Of a stretch of DNA of 64,000 nucleotides, positions 1 to 11,600 are shown in pieces. The number at the start of each line of letters is the position of its first letter. Positions within the stretch are counted from its first letter, which is position 1. Location: assembly GCA_963971305.1 (NCBI GenBank), contig OZ020309.1, positions 18,345,001 through 18,409,000 on the forward strand, written 5' to 3'. The position numbers were made by a program, and so were the translations under genes. Origin of the DNA: Arcuatula senhousia. Taxonomy: Eukaryota > Mollusca > Bivalvia > Mytilida > Mytilidae. The notes under the pieces were generated by a model that saw nothing but the letters and a program-made list of their open reading frames with translations, made no database searches and was not told the DNA's origin.

Positions 1-1819
1 GACCTTGGAACGATTTACGTTAGTTTTTTTTACCTTTTGTATGAAAATTGGTTATTATTGCTGCTATTTAATTAAGTTTTTAATGGTCTTTAAAAATAAA
101 ATGAAATAAGGTTGGCCATTCTATAACTAAACTTTGATTAAAAATAAGATTATTTAAACGTTTTTCAGTATATATATATATTTATCAATAATGAATAATT
201 TATAAGAGTGTCGCCGTGATTGAAAAAAACACAACATTAATTTTGTTATTTATTTATTTATTTATATAGATAGGTCATGGAAAAGTCTGGTCTTGATTTG
301 AAGTCAATGTCCTGAAGGGCAAATAAGTTTACAAGGTGAACCAAGTAACAACATCCCCGCAGTGCCGTAACCGATCTGTTGGTATTGGGAGCAACCATTT
401 GAGTTTTATGGGGTGGGTTGTTTTTTCTGGATATTTAAAAAAAAATCAAATTTTTTGAAAACTGAGGCTAGATTTTTTTTCTTATTTTAATTTTTTCTAT
501 GAATTTAACTGCCAAAAAATCTTTTTAAGTCAATTAAGAAAACACTATCCTGCCTTTTTATTTTCTGATTTTTTAGCATTCTTAATTTCAGCATAGTCCC
601 CACACCAAAATCAAATGATTACCCCTTTACACAAGAAGAATTGTTGAAAATGAAGAAATTTATCTAAGCACTATATACGTTTTGATAACGTCAGAACTTA
701 GTTCTCAAATGGTTGTGTTAAACATGTTAAAGATATCATACGAAATAACTCCATTAAAATACAAAATTCAAACAGCTATACCTTTGTTTACATGCACAGT
801 TTTTTGTTATAAGCTCATATTTCATTGTGTCGAAAAGCATTTCACTAAAATGATTAAATCGGTTGTACGGTGTGTTTTCGAATATGTATTTTCCTCTGAG
901 AAATTTGTTGACTAAAATATACCAGTCTTCATTCCTATAATTATTTTTTAAAGTAGTACATAATGATTTTTGTTAAGTAGTGCATTTGCGTTTGAAATGC
1001 TATTTGTTTTACTAAAATTCAATAGTAAAAAATAAATATCATTTAATTATTTATTTACATGTCTTACATTGTAATATCTAAAAGAAGGAAATATAAATAA
1101 TAGTACTGACCTTATAATTTAATTAACAAAAATATACTTCAAGAAAAAAACACCAATATAATTTACGAACTGTAATTAACTAACGTAGACCTTATTCACT
1201 TATATTAATACATGTTAAATATCCATATCTTCAGTTGCTTGGTTTCCTTTAAAACCCATATATTAATACTACTTGAAACAAAAATAGACAGCTCTAGATG
1301 TAAAAAGTTGCTCATGTGAAAAAAGTAATATCCAGCATAAAGGTAAACCTTAACACTTTTAATAGGTCAGATCATTGGTGCATTCACAACTTTGAAGTTA
1401 AAAAGTGAAAAATAGTTTTTATCTACCTATATTCTAGTACCTTAAACAAGACACAAATAATAATGGTACTAACCTGAAATTTTAATTAAAAAATAAATTA
1501 AAACATTCATCAAGATACAAACTCTGGGGTCATTTATAAAATACATAGTATGTTAAAAGATAGACAGCTTAAGGTTAAAGCTTTAATTACAAGGTGATGC
1601 AATGAACATGAAACACTGTGAAAGGGGTGGTACAATGAACATGAAATGACGATGAAGTTGAGAAAAGGGGGACAAAAGGCCAATGGGAGGCAGAATTTTG
1701 ACTGCCACTGGAAAAAGGAGTGATGGGTAGGAATGGCCAATGTAGCCTCCTGCATTGGGATCCTACGAATCCTACTCTTAATTATGGTTTCAGTGTACGT
1801 AAACGTGCGAAGAACGATG
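1..1819. other. Intergenic, no gene recognised
   Basis: AT-rich DNA with only short incidental open frames. A degenerate inverted-repeat element is visible at about 387-625. Its left end reads GGGAGCAACCATTTGAG followed by a G-rich stretch, and its right end is the rough reverse complement near 600-625. It also carries the 'ctatcctgcctttttatttt' stretch found in the copy at 61398-61642, so it probably belongs to that MITE family. Nothing else could be assigned. Confidence 0.5.
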
Positions 1820-2052
1820 TACCACTATGATTTGCAGTCGGGTTTACCGCATTAATACCTGACGACCCTGGCAATAATTATGACAGTGCTGCCCAATTTA
1901 ACCACCTGGGGACGGCATCACAGTCACTTTGTGAGCAAAACGACCTGACCCAATGGCATGTTTCTAAGTGTTCATTAGTTGACTTTAACCGAAAAGCTTA
2001 CTGCTGCAGTGGACCTACTCGTCCCGGGACCCACTCGTGTGAACAAAACGAA
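1820..2052 (+). repeat. SINE-tail fragment
   Basis: The stretch around 1908-2045 (cagtcactttgtgagcaaaa, then gacctgaccc, ctgctgcagtgg, gggacccac) aligns by eye with 42155-42285, which is the distal part of a tRNA-derived SINE. It is an old truncated copy without a recognisable tRNA head. No coding potential was seen. Confidence 0.5.
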
Positions 2053-2264
2053 AAAAAAAATAGATAGAAATATCAATTTTAAGCATGAGAGTTCGGCTTT
2101 ACTAATATTGAACCTTGATGCTATTTATAGTCCAGAACTTTGATGCATACACATCACTGACCTTGGTTAACAACTTTCTTGAGAAGTAAACACGTCGATG
2201 TCAGAATTGATAAGTGTTGACTTTCTAATTTACTATTTCAAAAATATGATTTAACTTCTCTTAT

Positions 2265-2960
2265 TTTAGCTCATCTGGACCGAAGTGCATGTGAGCTGTG
2301 AGGTGTTGCAATTCCATATAAAATATTTCAGAAATTTTTAATTTCATATTGTTAGAACGTCAAGGTCTACATAATATGTTTAGGTTCAACGTTTAAAGGC
2401 CATTCTTTTAGAAGTTATTACCCTTTGGACGTCGAAATTCACCATTTAACAGCATTTTCACATTTTATCGAAAACTTTAACTTGTCTAACACCTTAAATC
2501 CAATTGAAACCAAACTTGGTATGGTCGTGTATTAAAGCATTAGGTGTTTAAAACTTGTGTGGTGATATGGTCATAAACATGACCGCCATGGCTAAAATAG
2601 ACCATAAAGTAAATCACAGTTTTTTGCTAAGAATTGAAAACTGTCACAGATAATAATTTAAGAAGTCAAACCTTTAATATCTACCTTTCCTGAAACTTTT
2701 CAGAAAATCCGACAATTTACCTAATTTGGGAGTTTTTGTCCTTTTTCTTGACTTTCCCCAATTTTGTACGATATGCTCAATATCTAAAAACTATTAATAT
2801 ATTTAAGAAATTTGAAGTTTGTTGATCAAATCAAGATGCTACAAAATATATAAAGGTTCAACGTTAAAGGGCCATTCATTTTAGGAGTTGTTACCTTTAA
2901 AATGTCAAAAGATGAAAAGTAATGAAAACCTTTCAATTGCTGATTCAGAAATATTCACGT
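2265..2960 (+). repeat. Dispersed repeat family E3, old copy
   Basis: It begins with 'ttttagctcatctggaccga' and continues with the same order of segments as the fresher copy at 61680-63125. Shared segments include 'ccaattgaaaccaaacttgg', 'gcattaggtgt', 'acatgaccgccatggctaaa', 'agaaaatccgacaattta' and 'gatgctacaaaatata'. The copy is strongly diverged. E3 has no ORF anywhere in the window and appears non-autonomous. Confidence 0.6.
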
Positions 2961-4574
2961 TATTAAACTCTGTACTTTACTCTTATATAACACATTTTGT
3001 ACATGTATTGCATATTTAAGTTTTTATATTTTAAATATGGAGAAAATGTAGGTTTTAATAGACAATTATTTTTAAGTAGTTACTTTTTACAGTGAAGTTA
3101 TGTTCAATTATTGTATATACATTGTATTTTAAAAGTTTTTAGTGAAGTATGTACATAAGTGTCTCATAAGTCTTCTTAAGGCTGGATATTTGATCTTTTA
3201 AATTATGTTGTTATTGTAATTGTATTAATATGTTTGATCAAATATGTGACACTCTTAATAAAATATTATTTATTTTATTTTTATTTATATTAAGTTAAAC
3301 CATGCTGTCAGTTGATCCTTAATTAAACTTAACTTTTTTAATGTCGGAGATGGCGTGATTGTAATTTTAATTATAGCTGTGATTGATTAAATTTTTCAAG
3401 TAATCAGAGTAATCAGTAATCAGCCAAAAATCTGATTACATGTAATTCAATTTAATCAATTACTAAACAAAATACATTCTGATTACTTTCTGATTACAAT
3501 GCAAATTCATTGACTTAAACAAGTCTTACACTGCATGTCTTTAAAAATTAAAAGGTTAAAAAGTGTCTTATTTAAAGATTTAAAATATTGTGAGATAGTT
3601 TTTGAATTTGTACACAGTTATCTTCATAATTACGAGTTAGTGCTTGTTCACAGAATCAATATCACTTAAATTGATCTTTTAACAATATATATGTTAGCCT
3701 GATGTTTAATGATGTGCGGATTATAATTAAAATATACTTAAAAATTGTAAAAATGAAGCCAAATATTTTTGTTCTTTAGAAATTTTCAATATATTTCTTT
3801 TTAATTCAGTTGTGTTGTTTTAAATCAAATAGGTAATCCTTTTTTATTGTTACCCGAGAAGCCAGTTAGAGAGAGTGATTTTATAACTGTTATTATATTA
3901 AATTGCATTGGATATTTGTCGTCTTTTTTTCTTCGACATTTTAGATTTATCGCTTCAGTTCGGTAGGTTTGTTATTACCTTTTTATCAATCTGTATGTCA
4001 ATTCATCGTTTTGAGAGTCAAAGAAGACTAATTTTCTTTTTAAGACCTTTAATGTCTCTTGCAGCATTCTCTTATTCCGATCACGTTCCTCTCAATTTTT
4101 GCCATTAATAATCGGATGTTGATTAAATGCAAGATATCCAAGATAAAAAAAAAACACTTTTCCTATTTTATCAACATATTCATGTTTTTGAAAAGGGTGT
4201 AAATAAAGGTGATAATAAATCTACCGAACTTGGATAATCAATCTTAAATAAAAGAGCTAGAACCGTGCGTCAAAGGTGTTCCACAAGGCACTGTAATAAG
4301 ACCTTCGTTATCCTTGTCATATACAAAAGGCATTTAATACAAGTATACATAACGGGATTAATTTAATACCGATCATATCAGAATAAACTTACAAAAATGA
4401 GACAAAAAATACCGTACACCACTTAAGTTTGCGTTGCTGATTGATATTCGGTAGTTTTTGTTTGTTCTTGTGCTACCTGATTCATAGCGTTATACGCGTT
4501 TGTGTTTTTTGATTTCACCTTTGCTATTTCAGAATTTTTAATGATTAATTTCTGTCTCCTTATTTCTAAGAAGG
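2961..4574. other. Intergenic, no gene recognised
   Basis: Very AT-rich. A patch at about 3370-3500 repeats GATTAC/GTAATC words on both strands (for example 'tctgattac' three times), a low-complexity pattern rather than a gene. No plausible exon was found. Confidence 0.4.
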
Positions 4575-4935
4575 AAAGAAGCACAAATGGGGCCTTCAAT
4601 TGTCAAAAGTCCGAAAGGGCAACGACGAAATCGGTACTAAACACGAACAAGAACAGCACGAAGAAACACAAAACACAAAATCAACCGAGCGGAAATCAAC
4701 AACATGAACCCAAATCGCAACAAGAGCGAACCCAGGTGCTCCGGAAGGGTAAGCGGTTCCTGCCTGCTATAACACACCGCCGTGTTGCTAATCTCCAATT
4801 CAGTGTGTCAAATCCGGTAAAGGAAAACAAAACAAATTTTTACGATAAACCAACATCTGCACCTATTTGTGAGATAGAAATCCCATATTTGTCTACGAGT
4901 GCACGGTGTCTACCGTAAAATTTCTTGAGCAACAT
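4575..4935 (+). repeat. Dispersed repeat family E1, long copy
   Basis: Starts with 'gcacaaatggggccttcaat', then 'gtccgaaagggcaacgacga', 'aacagcacgaagaaacacaa', 'ggtgctccggaag', 'ccgtgttgctaat' and ends near 'ctaccgtaaaatttcttgag'. The copy at 26185-26550 has the same order over about 350 bp, so this is one mobile unit. The 138-codon open frame through it (4502-4918) is not maintained in the other copies and is not taken as a gene. Parts of E1 appear to have been amplified into tandem arrays at 16826-17615 and 27436-30010. Confidence 0.75.
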
Positions 4936-5757
4936 AATCCTTTATCATCAATTTCTGTGTTAACATGATGCTCTGCCAAGGAAATGATGTAATTACCGCA
5001 ATCTCTGGAGTAACGAATCAAATGTGATACGGCGACTCCATAAGCAAGAGCGGACGGAATGTTGCTAGTTGACGATTGGAAAGTTGAAGTCATCACGTTT
5101 GTCATAGAGCTTTGTTGAAAGTCTTCCTTGAGAGTCAACTTCGAGATGTAGATCTAAATATTAAGCAGACTTCCTAGAATCCATTGTGTCCTTTATTTCA
5201 AGTTCCTGAGGACATATGTAATGGTGAAAATCACCAAATCGAGAATTGTTTAGTGAAAGGACATCATCAAAATTAACGGAACGAGAGGTAAAAAGAGAGT
5301 GCTAGTCTACGATCTTTTTTGTCTAGAAGAGATTGTAAGAAGTCTGCTTCTTTTGACTTTTTCTCTCTATCAAATGATTTTACCAGTTAGCCACACACCA
5401 TTATGACAAAAGACACAAAACAAAATGACTTAATGACACAAGGAAATAAATGATGATAAGGACACAGTATTTGTGTTCCATATCTACATCTGGTTTCAGT
5501 TTCGATTTTGCTTTCGGATGCAGTGAAAATGTCTATTTGCAGTTATAGAATTAACGTGTGTTACCAATCATTGTTTGTAATAAGGTGCACGGTACTTTTT
5601 TAGAATACTTTCTAAGTGCATAATTAACAATAATTCCTATTTTATACGTTAACATCATTTGATCCTTCAAAATCAGAATACTATGTACATGATGTAAGAT
5701 GCGTTTATTTAGAGACTTAATCTTTAAAACTAATTAAAAAAAATCTGTCAAAGAAAC
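4936..5757. other. Intergenic, no gene recognised
   Basis: AT-rich sequence with no ORF, repeat or splice pattern that could be assigned. Confidence 0.35.
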
Positions 5758-5981
5758 AAATGGCCGGATTTCGTTAAACAGGAAGTAGATGAGCGACAGA
5801 CCTGAAATCAAATACCACGTTATTGGACCCCACCCTGATGCTGTATACCAGCTTTCAAGTTGCTGTAATAAGTAGTGCTGAGCAAACGGTTTCAAAAATT
5901 CCTTCCCCGAACGTCCGCCCGACGCCCGACATTCACCGTTTCATAACCCGGATTTTTCACTCGGTGAAATCTGGCCAAAAT
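5758..5981 (+). mobile_element. MITE-like repeat E4
   Basis: Begins 'atggccggatttcgtta' and ends 'gtgaaatctggccaaaat', imperfect inverted ends. The interior (gaccccaccctgatgctgta, ccttccccg, cgcccgacattcaccgttt) recurs at 25008-25225, at 39481-40155 where it is split by another element, and partly at 50050-50200. About 220 bp, no ORF. Superfamily not determined because target-site duplications are unclear. Confidence 0.6.
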
Positions 5982-6197
5982 GAACTAAATGGTAAATACG
6001 GTTTCTCTCATTCATAGATGTTGAAATATCATAGTTAAACCTTATGTTGAACCTTAAAATATTTATAGATCATTGATGCATAGACAACCTTGGACTAGAT
6101 GACTTCTAACAATTGATAAAAATACACATCGAAGTTTGAATTGTTATTGACTATATATTTAATATTTCAAAGCTATCGTCTTGCAATTAGAACTTTT

Positions 6198-6350
6198 TAG
6201 CTCACCTGGACCGAAGGTGAATGGGAGCCTTTGCCATTACTTTGCGTCCGCCACCGTCCATTGTTAACTTTTATTTAATCAACTTCTCACCTCCGAAATC
6301 GCTGCACGAATTAGAACAAAACTAAGTGAGATTGTACTTAAGGTTATCCT
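6198..6350 (+). repeat. E3 head fragment
   Basis: 'ttttagctcacctggaccga' followed by 'gcgtccgccaccgtcc' matches the left end of the E3 copies. It is cut off by the tandem array that starts at 6364. Confidence 0.5.
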
Positions 6351-6363
6351 TATTCATATCTGG

Positions 6364-7340
6364 ACCAAATATTAGTGGTCAGCACAAAAGGAACTACTGT
6401 AAACTGTACCAAATATTAGTGGTCAGCACAATATGAACTACTGTAAACTGTACCAAATATTAGTGGTCAGCACAATAGGAACTACTGTAAACTGTACCAA
6501 ATATTGGTGGTCAGCACAATAGGAACTACTGTAAACTGTACCAAATATTAGTGGTCAGCACAATATGAACTACTGTAAACTGTACCAAATATTAGTGGTC
6601 AGCACAATAGGAACTACTGTAAACTGTACCAAATATTGGTGGTCAGCACAATAGGAACTACTGTAAACTGTACCAAATATTAGTGGTCAGCACAATAGGA
6701 ACTACTGTAAACTGTACCAAATATTAGTGGTCAGCACAGTCAGCACAATAGGAACTACTGTAAACTGTACCAAATATTAGTGGTCAGCACAATAGGAACT
6801 ACTGTAAACTGTACCAAACATTAGTGGTCAACACAAAAGGAACTACTGTAAACTGTACCAAATATTAGTGGTCAGGACAATAGGAACTTCTGTAAACTGT
6901 ACCAAATATTAGTGGTCAGCACAATAGGAACTACTGTAAACTGTACCAAATATTAGTGGTCAGCACAATAGGAACTACTGTAAACTGTACCAAATATTGG
7001 TGGTCAGCACAAAAGGAACTACTGTAAACTGTACCAAATATTAGTGGTCAGCACAATAGGAACTACTGTAAACTGTACCAAATATTAGTGGTCAGCACAA
7101 TATGAACTACTGTAAACTATACCAAATATTAGTGGTCAGCACAAAAGGAACTACTGTAAACTGTACCAAATATTGGTGGTCAGCACAATAGGAACTACTG
7201 TAAACTGTACCAAATATTAGTGGTCAGCACAAAAGGAACTACTGTAAACTGTACCAAATATTGGTGGTCAGCACAATAAGAACTACTGTAAACTGTACCA
7301 AATATTAGTGGTCAGCACAATAGGAACTACTGTAAACTGT
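6364..7340. repeat. 44-bp tandem array, about 22 copies
   Basis: The unit runs from 'accaaatattagtggtcagc' through 'acaataggaactactgtaaa' to 'ctgt' and recurs exactly every 44 bp (6364, 6408, 6452 and onward). Copies differ by a few recurrent substitutions (attag/attgg, aatagg/aaaagg/aatatg). One copy near 6735 carries a short duplication of 'cagcacagt'. 44 is not a multiple of 3 and the unit has stops, so it is non-coding. It lies 1.3 kb beyond the 3' end of SOD-A. Confidence 0.95.
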
Positions 7341-8599
7341 CAAAAGGTTTCAATCTCTTTCTATAACCACTAAAACAGTTAGATATAAACGTGTTTGTTC
7401 CTTTTGATTTACTGCATATAACTGTCTTGGGCGATTCCTTTTCATCAAAAAAGAAATCACAGTTGTTTCGGTAAGTAGAAAAGTACAAGTTTTGCCGTTT
7501 TTTTTTTTAAAATCTGAATATGTTGACAACACTTTAAAGACCTTCTTTAGACGAGACAAAAACCAACAAACCAATTCTGGGACTAAATATTATGGCAAAG
7601 TTCCGTAGAGAATTCTGCACAGCAATGATGTGGTGATTTTTGTCCCCCTTAAAAAGCATGACCGCTGTCACTATTTTTGAGAATCGCAAAAGAAATTTAT
7701 AATATGACAGAAGGTAAAAGTAACCAGGAGACAGCATTGTTGTATAAAACAATCTTATTTTTTTACAAACCCTGGCATATCGAATAAGTTGTGAAATATA
7801 AAAACCATCAGCGGGTGAAGAAGGTACATTGTATGACATCAAGTATGGAAACGCCAAGCACTACACGAAGTAAGTATTTACTTATTCCGCCAAAAGATGC
7901 AAAGAAAATCGAAGACCGCAATTGTATTGATTTGGTATAGGCACGACTTATAACCAATCATTTTCTTATATTTTTTGTCATTGAAATTTCCGATTGTTAA
8001 ATTCAAAATTATTTAAAACACCAGGTTTTATTCCTTGTTATGCACATGGTCGATATCCACGGTGCTGGATTTGGCTTTCCTGTTCGAACTTTTTGGTTTT
8101 GAGAACTTTTCAGTATTTTGATTCAAATGCAGCTGATGAGAAGTTTCTCCTTGAAATATCGATATACAGCATAACCAAATTAACCGTTTTATACCCGTTT
8201 TGGTATTGTATTCCGATATATCTTCCATGTTTTGTCTTTTCTCTTTGAGAAGCTTAGATTGATCCTCCAAGTCCGAGTATTCTCATCTGGGGGGATGGAT
8301 GGTTCACGAGAGATTAACAAAACTTACCTATACGCTACGTAAATTGGTTTTGGTAGACCATTTTATGAAATACCAGTATGGTGTTTCGTGTCAGAAAAAA
8401 GTAAACAAGATTGGATAATGCTTTGCATTCATTTAATTTTGTGATTTAAAATTTCGTATGGAATTTTGTTTTTACCAAATTCGTTTTACATAAATTTACC
8501 TTACTAAGAGAAGAGATGTGAATTAAAAGTGAAATACGCCAAGGGTCTTCAATTCCCTACATCTAAGATCTTATATAAACGTAATATATTAATAAAAGT
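7341..8599. other. Intergenic, 3' flank of SOD-A
   Basis: Short open frames on both strands overlap one another and resemble no known protein. No repeats assigned. Confidence 0.4.
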
Positions 8600-8605
8600 T
8601 TTAAT
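8600..8605 (-). promoter_or_regulatory. Candidate poly(A) signal for SOD-A
   Basis: TTTAAT on the plus strand gives ATTAAA on the coding strand, about 22 nt after the SOD-A stop codon. It is the nearest poly(A)-like hexamer, but the short 3' UTR it implies is only an inference. Confidence 0.3.
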
Positions 8606-8626
8606 TTTAGTATTTTGATGTGACAT

Positions 8627-11600
8627 CTAGGCTTCCCTGATTGTACAGCAAGCAAGTCTGGCACCAGCATTTCCTGAGGAAAGACTGCCTGCATTTCCTC
8701 CTTGTCCCAAGTCGTCTTCACCAGCATGTAACTGTAAAAAGGTCTTGATATATATATTTAATATATATACAAGTAATTGGTAAACATAACATAAACATTA
8801 TATGTGAGTTTGGTGTGAGAGTATACAAAGTATTATTTATCATCACATGTGCATCTACAGTTGAGATCTGTTCTAACATCTCTACTGTTAGGCTCTCATG
8901 ACAGTTCTAGAGCTGTTCTAACCCAGGACACCAACTGTCATAATATGTTCTGGGGCAGAACTATCATGGCATTCTGTCCCAGGCCCTGGACACTTCTAGA
9001 ACTGTTCTAGGCCCTGGAAGCTTAGAACTCCTCTAGCCCCTTGGAGTTTAGAACTCCTCCAGTCCATGACCGTTCTGCCCCCGGACAGTTCTGTGCTCTT
9101 ACAGGTCCTGGCAGCTCTAAATGGCGTCATTTATTGTTTATTGTAATGTTTTGTCAGCTTGTTAAAATTTTGTTAAAATAATTAATAGCTTTCTGTTAAA
9201 ATTGTATTTTCAATAGCCATGCATGCAACTTTTATTACTTTGGAAAATGAACAACAATAGCTCGAAATCTTTCAAGGTTTAGAAATGTCAGGAGTTGTCA
9301 GAAGCTGCCAGGGCTTAGAACTATCAGAGCTTAGAACTGTTAGGGCGTAAGACAGCTTAGAACTGTCAGGGCTTAGAACAGTTCTTTTGTCAATCATGGG
9401 GTGAAACTGTCCCGAACTGTTCTATGGCAGGACACGGCTTGTCATAAACTGTCCTAGAACTGTCAGCAGAACAGATTCTTGACAGTTCTAAAGAGATGTT
9501 AGAACTGCCCTTAACTGTTTATACCAAGATTTATGATCTACTTTGTTTTGTGTTTGGTATGTAATCAAGCAATGTATGAGGTACCAATGCAACATTTCAA
9601 TGTCAAAAGTCCTGAAGGTCAAAGACAAAACTAGTGAACATATGACGGAGAACAGCAGGAAAAGAACAACACAACACTAAACATCATGATCGGCAAAATG
9701 ACCTTTTTGTTGTGTTTTGGTGAACTCTATTTGATAAAAGGTCACTTAGCAGGAAATAGAAGTGACGATGACCCTTTTCACGAGTTTTTGTTTTCAAAAT
9801 CTACATGTACAACTTTTTAACAACAATAGAAAAATTAAATTACACAGAAAGTTGGACAGAGTTACATACATCAAGAAGAGGCTCCCAGGAGCCTGAATCG
9901 CTCACCTGGTCTTGATGTCAACCCTATGAAGACTTTTGTATAGCTAAATAAGCTGTATGTTTAAGCAAGAAACAGATTTTCTCTATCTGCAATAGTTTTC
10001 CTTCTATAGACAAAAAGCCACTATTTTTTGCCTTCATCTATCTCTTATACTTTTTGATTTACAAGCAAAAAACAGTGGTCGGACCCCCCTGGTCTATTTT
10101 TAGCAACGGCGGCCATGTTTTTGACGAATCAAAAATCCAAACGATAGCTTTGTAGAGAACACCCTATAAACAACCATACCAAGTTTCATCACTCTCTGTT
10201 AAGCGGTTTCAGAGAAGAAGATGTTTGAAAAGTTGAACGGACGGACGACAGACGACGGACGACGGACGCCAAGTGACGGCAATAGCTCACATGTGAGCTA
10301 AAAACAGGAGGGACTAACAATTTTCCGTGGCCCCTCCATAAAATTCAAATATTTTCTCACTTACCACCATAGCTCTGCCTATTATAGAGTAAGAATGGCA
10401 AAATCCTATCAAATCCAGAAACCGATCGTAAAGGTTTACATTTGCAACGCCATCTGAACCCGAACTGGCGGCATATATGTTGCCAAGGTCACCAACATGA
10501 CGGACTGCATCATAAGGTCCTCCGTGGTTAACGCCTTCTGGATTATAATGACCACCTGCATTTGCACAATCTAAAAGATTGGAAGAAAAATAATTTCAAG
10601 TAATAAACTATATTCACCTTAATACTAACCATTGTTTTTTATAATAAAATGACAAAAAAGTATAGAAACATCATTAAAGTAACACCCGATAAGTTCCGAA
10701 CGTGATACTAGTCGGAGTAGTTAATGTATGAATGTAAGTTATAGCAGTCCAGTCTATTTATTGACTGCACTGTTCACTTTGCTTATGCTTCAGACTCAAT
10801 AATATGAAAGTAGTCGTTCCTGTCGAAAAGTTGATCATTAAACAGTTAGCTATAGAAACTGGGAGATATAAGAAAATACAAAGAGAAGATAGAATTTGCA
10901 AAACTTGCAATGCGATTGAAGATGAGAGTCACTTTCTTTTTAGTTGTAAAATTAACGAAAATTGCAGGAAAATATATTTCGATAAAATTAATATTGATTC
11001 TTCTTCACAAAACGAAATAAAGCTAAATTTAATCTTAAACCCAAATAATAGTCTAGAAGTGAAATTTCTGGGATCCTTTTTTAAAACAGTCAATGACACT
11101 GAGGACAGGAGACACTTAAGTTTCATTGTACATGCTATTATTATTTGTTGTATTTTTGTCAATCTATTGTTTGTAGCCTTTGGCCCTTCATTGGGCGTAA
11201 CTTGTGCTAATAAAATTTGAAAAAAAAAATTGATTAAAAATTGCATTGTAACACAAGTTTAGCTTTTCTACAAAGTTGGCCGTCTCATAGCTGCTTTCTA
11301 TTTCTAAGTTCAAAATGCGGGTTTAGAAAAATTAATTTAAAATAGTTACACAACACAAGATCGTTGCTTCATTGTACATAGTCTTTAGGTGGTCATCAAA
11401 GCAGAAAATTGAGGTTACAGCCAGCACGAAGCATGCATTGTGCTATGCATTTGAGAATGCAATTACCATAGCAATATGGTTCGTGTAGCACTTGTCAATG
11501 AAAGAACCGGTTTCTGTAAAATGTCATTCATACAGAAAATGTTGGTAACAGCAAAGGCATGTAATGTGCTAAGCATCCATTAATTCGTGTTTTTCCGTTA

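Noticed and set aside
4502..4918. 138-codon plus-strand frame as a gene
   Set aside because: It runs through an E1 repeat copy; the frame is not preserved in the other long copy at 26185-26550.
6364..7340. CRISPR array
   Set aside because: Units are contiguous 44-bp tandem repeats without unique spacers, and the genome is clearly animal.
10804..11220. Stand-alone zinc-knuckle protein gene
   Set aside because: The Cys/His pattern is that of the C-terminal part of LINE reverse transcriptase, and its 3' tail recurs at 22812, so it is a retrotransposon remnant.
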